Shown piece by piece: positions 4,692 to 5,018 of a stretch of DNA of 5,018 nt. Both the position numbers and the translations under genes were made by a program. Origin of the DNA: an uncultured Rhizobiaceae group bacterium (GTDB taxonomy: Bacteria > Pseudomonadota > Alphaproteobacteria > Rhizobiales > Rhizobiaceae). The notes under the pieces are model-generated. The model was not told where the DNA came from. It did no database searches and was given only the letters and a program-made list of their open reading frames with translations. How positions within the stretch are numbered: position 1 is the stretch's first letter; every line of letters begins with the position of its first letter. The DNA is taken from positions 1-5,018 of the forward strand of contig CAJQOR010000240.1 of assembly GCA_905479965.1 (NCBI GenBank). The letters run 5' to 3'.

Positions 4692-5018
4692 CTATTTATC
4701 GCTCTTAACTTTATCGAGCACTTTTAAAACTTGTGGGAGCTCGTGTCCGCGCTTTAAAACAAGACCGCTTGCGTTCACAACGCTATAGGCACCTTGTTTG
4801 CGGGCACGTTTTGGCTCTTTTTCAATGGTAAACATAGGTACTTCACTGGCACGTTTATAAATTGAGAAAACGGCACGATCCTTCATGTGATCAATCGCAT
4901 AATCCCGCCAGATTCCGGTGCCAACATGCTTTGAATATACTTGTAATATTCGATCTAGCTCAGTTCTGTGGAAGGTTACAGGAATAGGGTCTTTTTGGCG
5001 TTTGTAAGTTGCAAGGTC
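4692..5018 (-). CDS. DUF2794 family protein (5' end beyond window)
   Basis: This gene runs leftward and is cut at the right edge. Reading inward from base 5018 gives 44 open codons before the Met at 4884-4886, so that internal ATG is not the start and the visible protein is 108 residues of a family usually about 110-130 long. Recognisable blocks are V-T-F-H-R-T-E-L-D-R-I-L (visible residues 14-25), G-T-G-I-W-R-D-Y-A-I-D-H (33-44), A-V-F-S-I-Y-K-R (48-55) and P-x-F-x-I-E-K (58-64), with a C-terminal L-K-R-G-H-E-L-P-Q-V-L-K-V-L. I recognise it as DUF2794, a small soluble family of alphaproteobacteria with no function known to me. There is no signal peptide or membrane segment in the visible part. 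It is rich in Lys and Arg. It ends in TAG, tail to tail with the usp gene and without an obvious terminator between them. Start and promoter lie outside the window. Confidence 0.85.
   Translation of the reverse strand, partial: DLATYKRQKDPIPVTFHRTELDRILQVYSKHVGTGIWRDYAIDHMKDRAVFSIYKRASEVPMFTIEKEPKRARKQGAYSVVNASGLVLKRGHELPQVLKVLDKVKSDK

Noticed and set aside
4701..4726. GCTC ... GAGC followed by ACTTTT as a terminator for usp
   Set aside because: Only four pairs with an 11-base loop, lying inside the DUF2794 coding sequence; not stable enough.
4692..4886. 64-codon minus-strand gene starting at the ATG at 4884-4886
   Set aside because: The frame stays open to the window edge and the upstream residues carry conserved DUF2794 blocks, so this ATG is internal.
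1..5018. Search for mobile elements, CRISPR arrays, tRNA genes or a defence-type gene cluster
   Set aside because: No repeated arrays, transposase or integrase motifs or tRNA-like cloverleaf were seen; all large frames belong to common housekeeping or stress families.

Overview
The window looks like an ordinary chromosomal segment of an alphaproteobacterium with moderate GC (roughly mid-40s percent by eye), plausibly a marine or free-living Hyphomicrobiales-type organism. The evidence is a DUF2794 protein (a family I know only from alphaproteobacteria), the alphaproteobacterial style of the Bax-inhibitor-1 N-terminus, and a canonical FNR/FixK box. I see no insertion sequence, integrase, CRISPR array, tRNA or rRNA. 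The lineage call is inference from family knowledge.

Layout from left to right. Positions 1-92 hold the last 29 codons of an ABC ATPase of the YbbA/LolD type. Its stop codon overlaps by one base the start of an 856-residue FtsX/MacB-fold permease of the YbbP type (92-2662), so the two form one translationally coupled operon. A 165-bp intergenic region follows, rich in dyad symmetries: a 20-bp inverted repeat, a likely promoter with a palindrome over its -10, and an 8-bp leader hairpin. It leads to a Bax-inhibitor-1/YccA-family membrane protein (2828-3562), closed by tandem stop codons and a strong intrinsic terminator. A GNAT acetyltransferase of the phosphinothricin-acetyltransferase type (3629-4177) begins only 15 bases after the terminator T-run. 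An 89-bp gap then carries a perfect FNR/FixK box (TTGAT-N4-ATCAA) centred 41.5 bp before the predicted start of transcription of a UspF/UspG-type universal stress protein (4267-4689). On the opposite strand a DUF2794 gene, cut by the right edge of the window, converges on it with only two bases between the stop codons.

The genes do not form one pathway. The ABC pair is an envelope transport or extraction machine. The BI-1 protein is an inner-membrane ion-leak or protease-modulating protein. GNAT and Usp are soluble stress or detoxification proteins. The clearest regulatory inference is oxygen-responsive (FNR/FixK) activation of the usp gene. The least explained part is the cluster of dyads upstream of the BI-1 gene. 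I did not find a convincing undescribed multi-gene system here.
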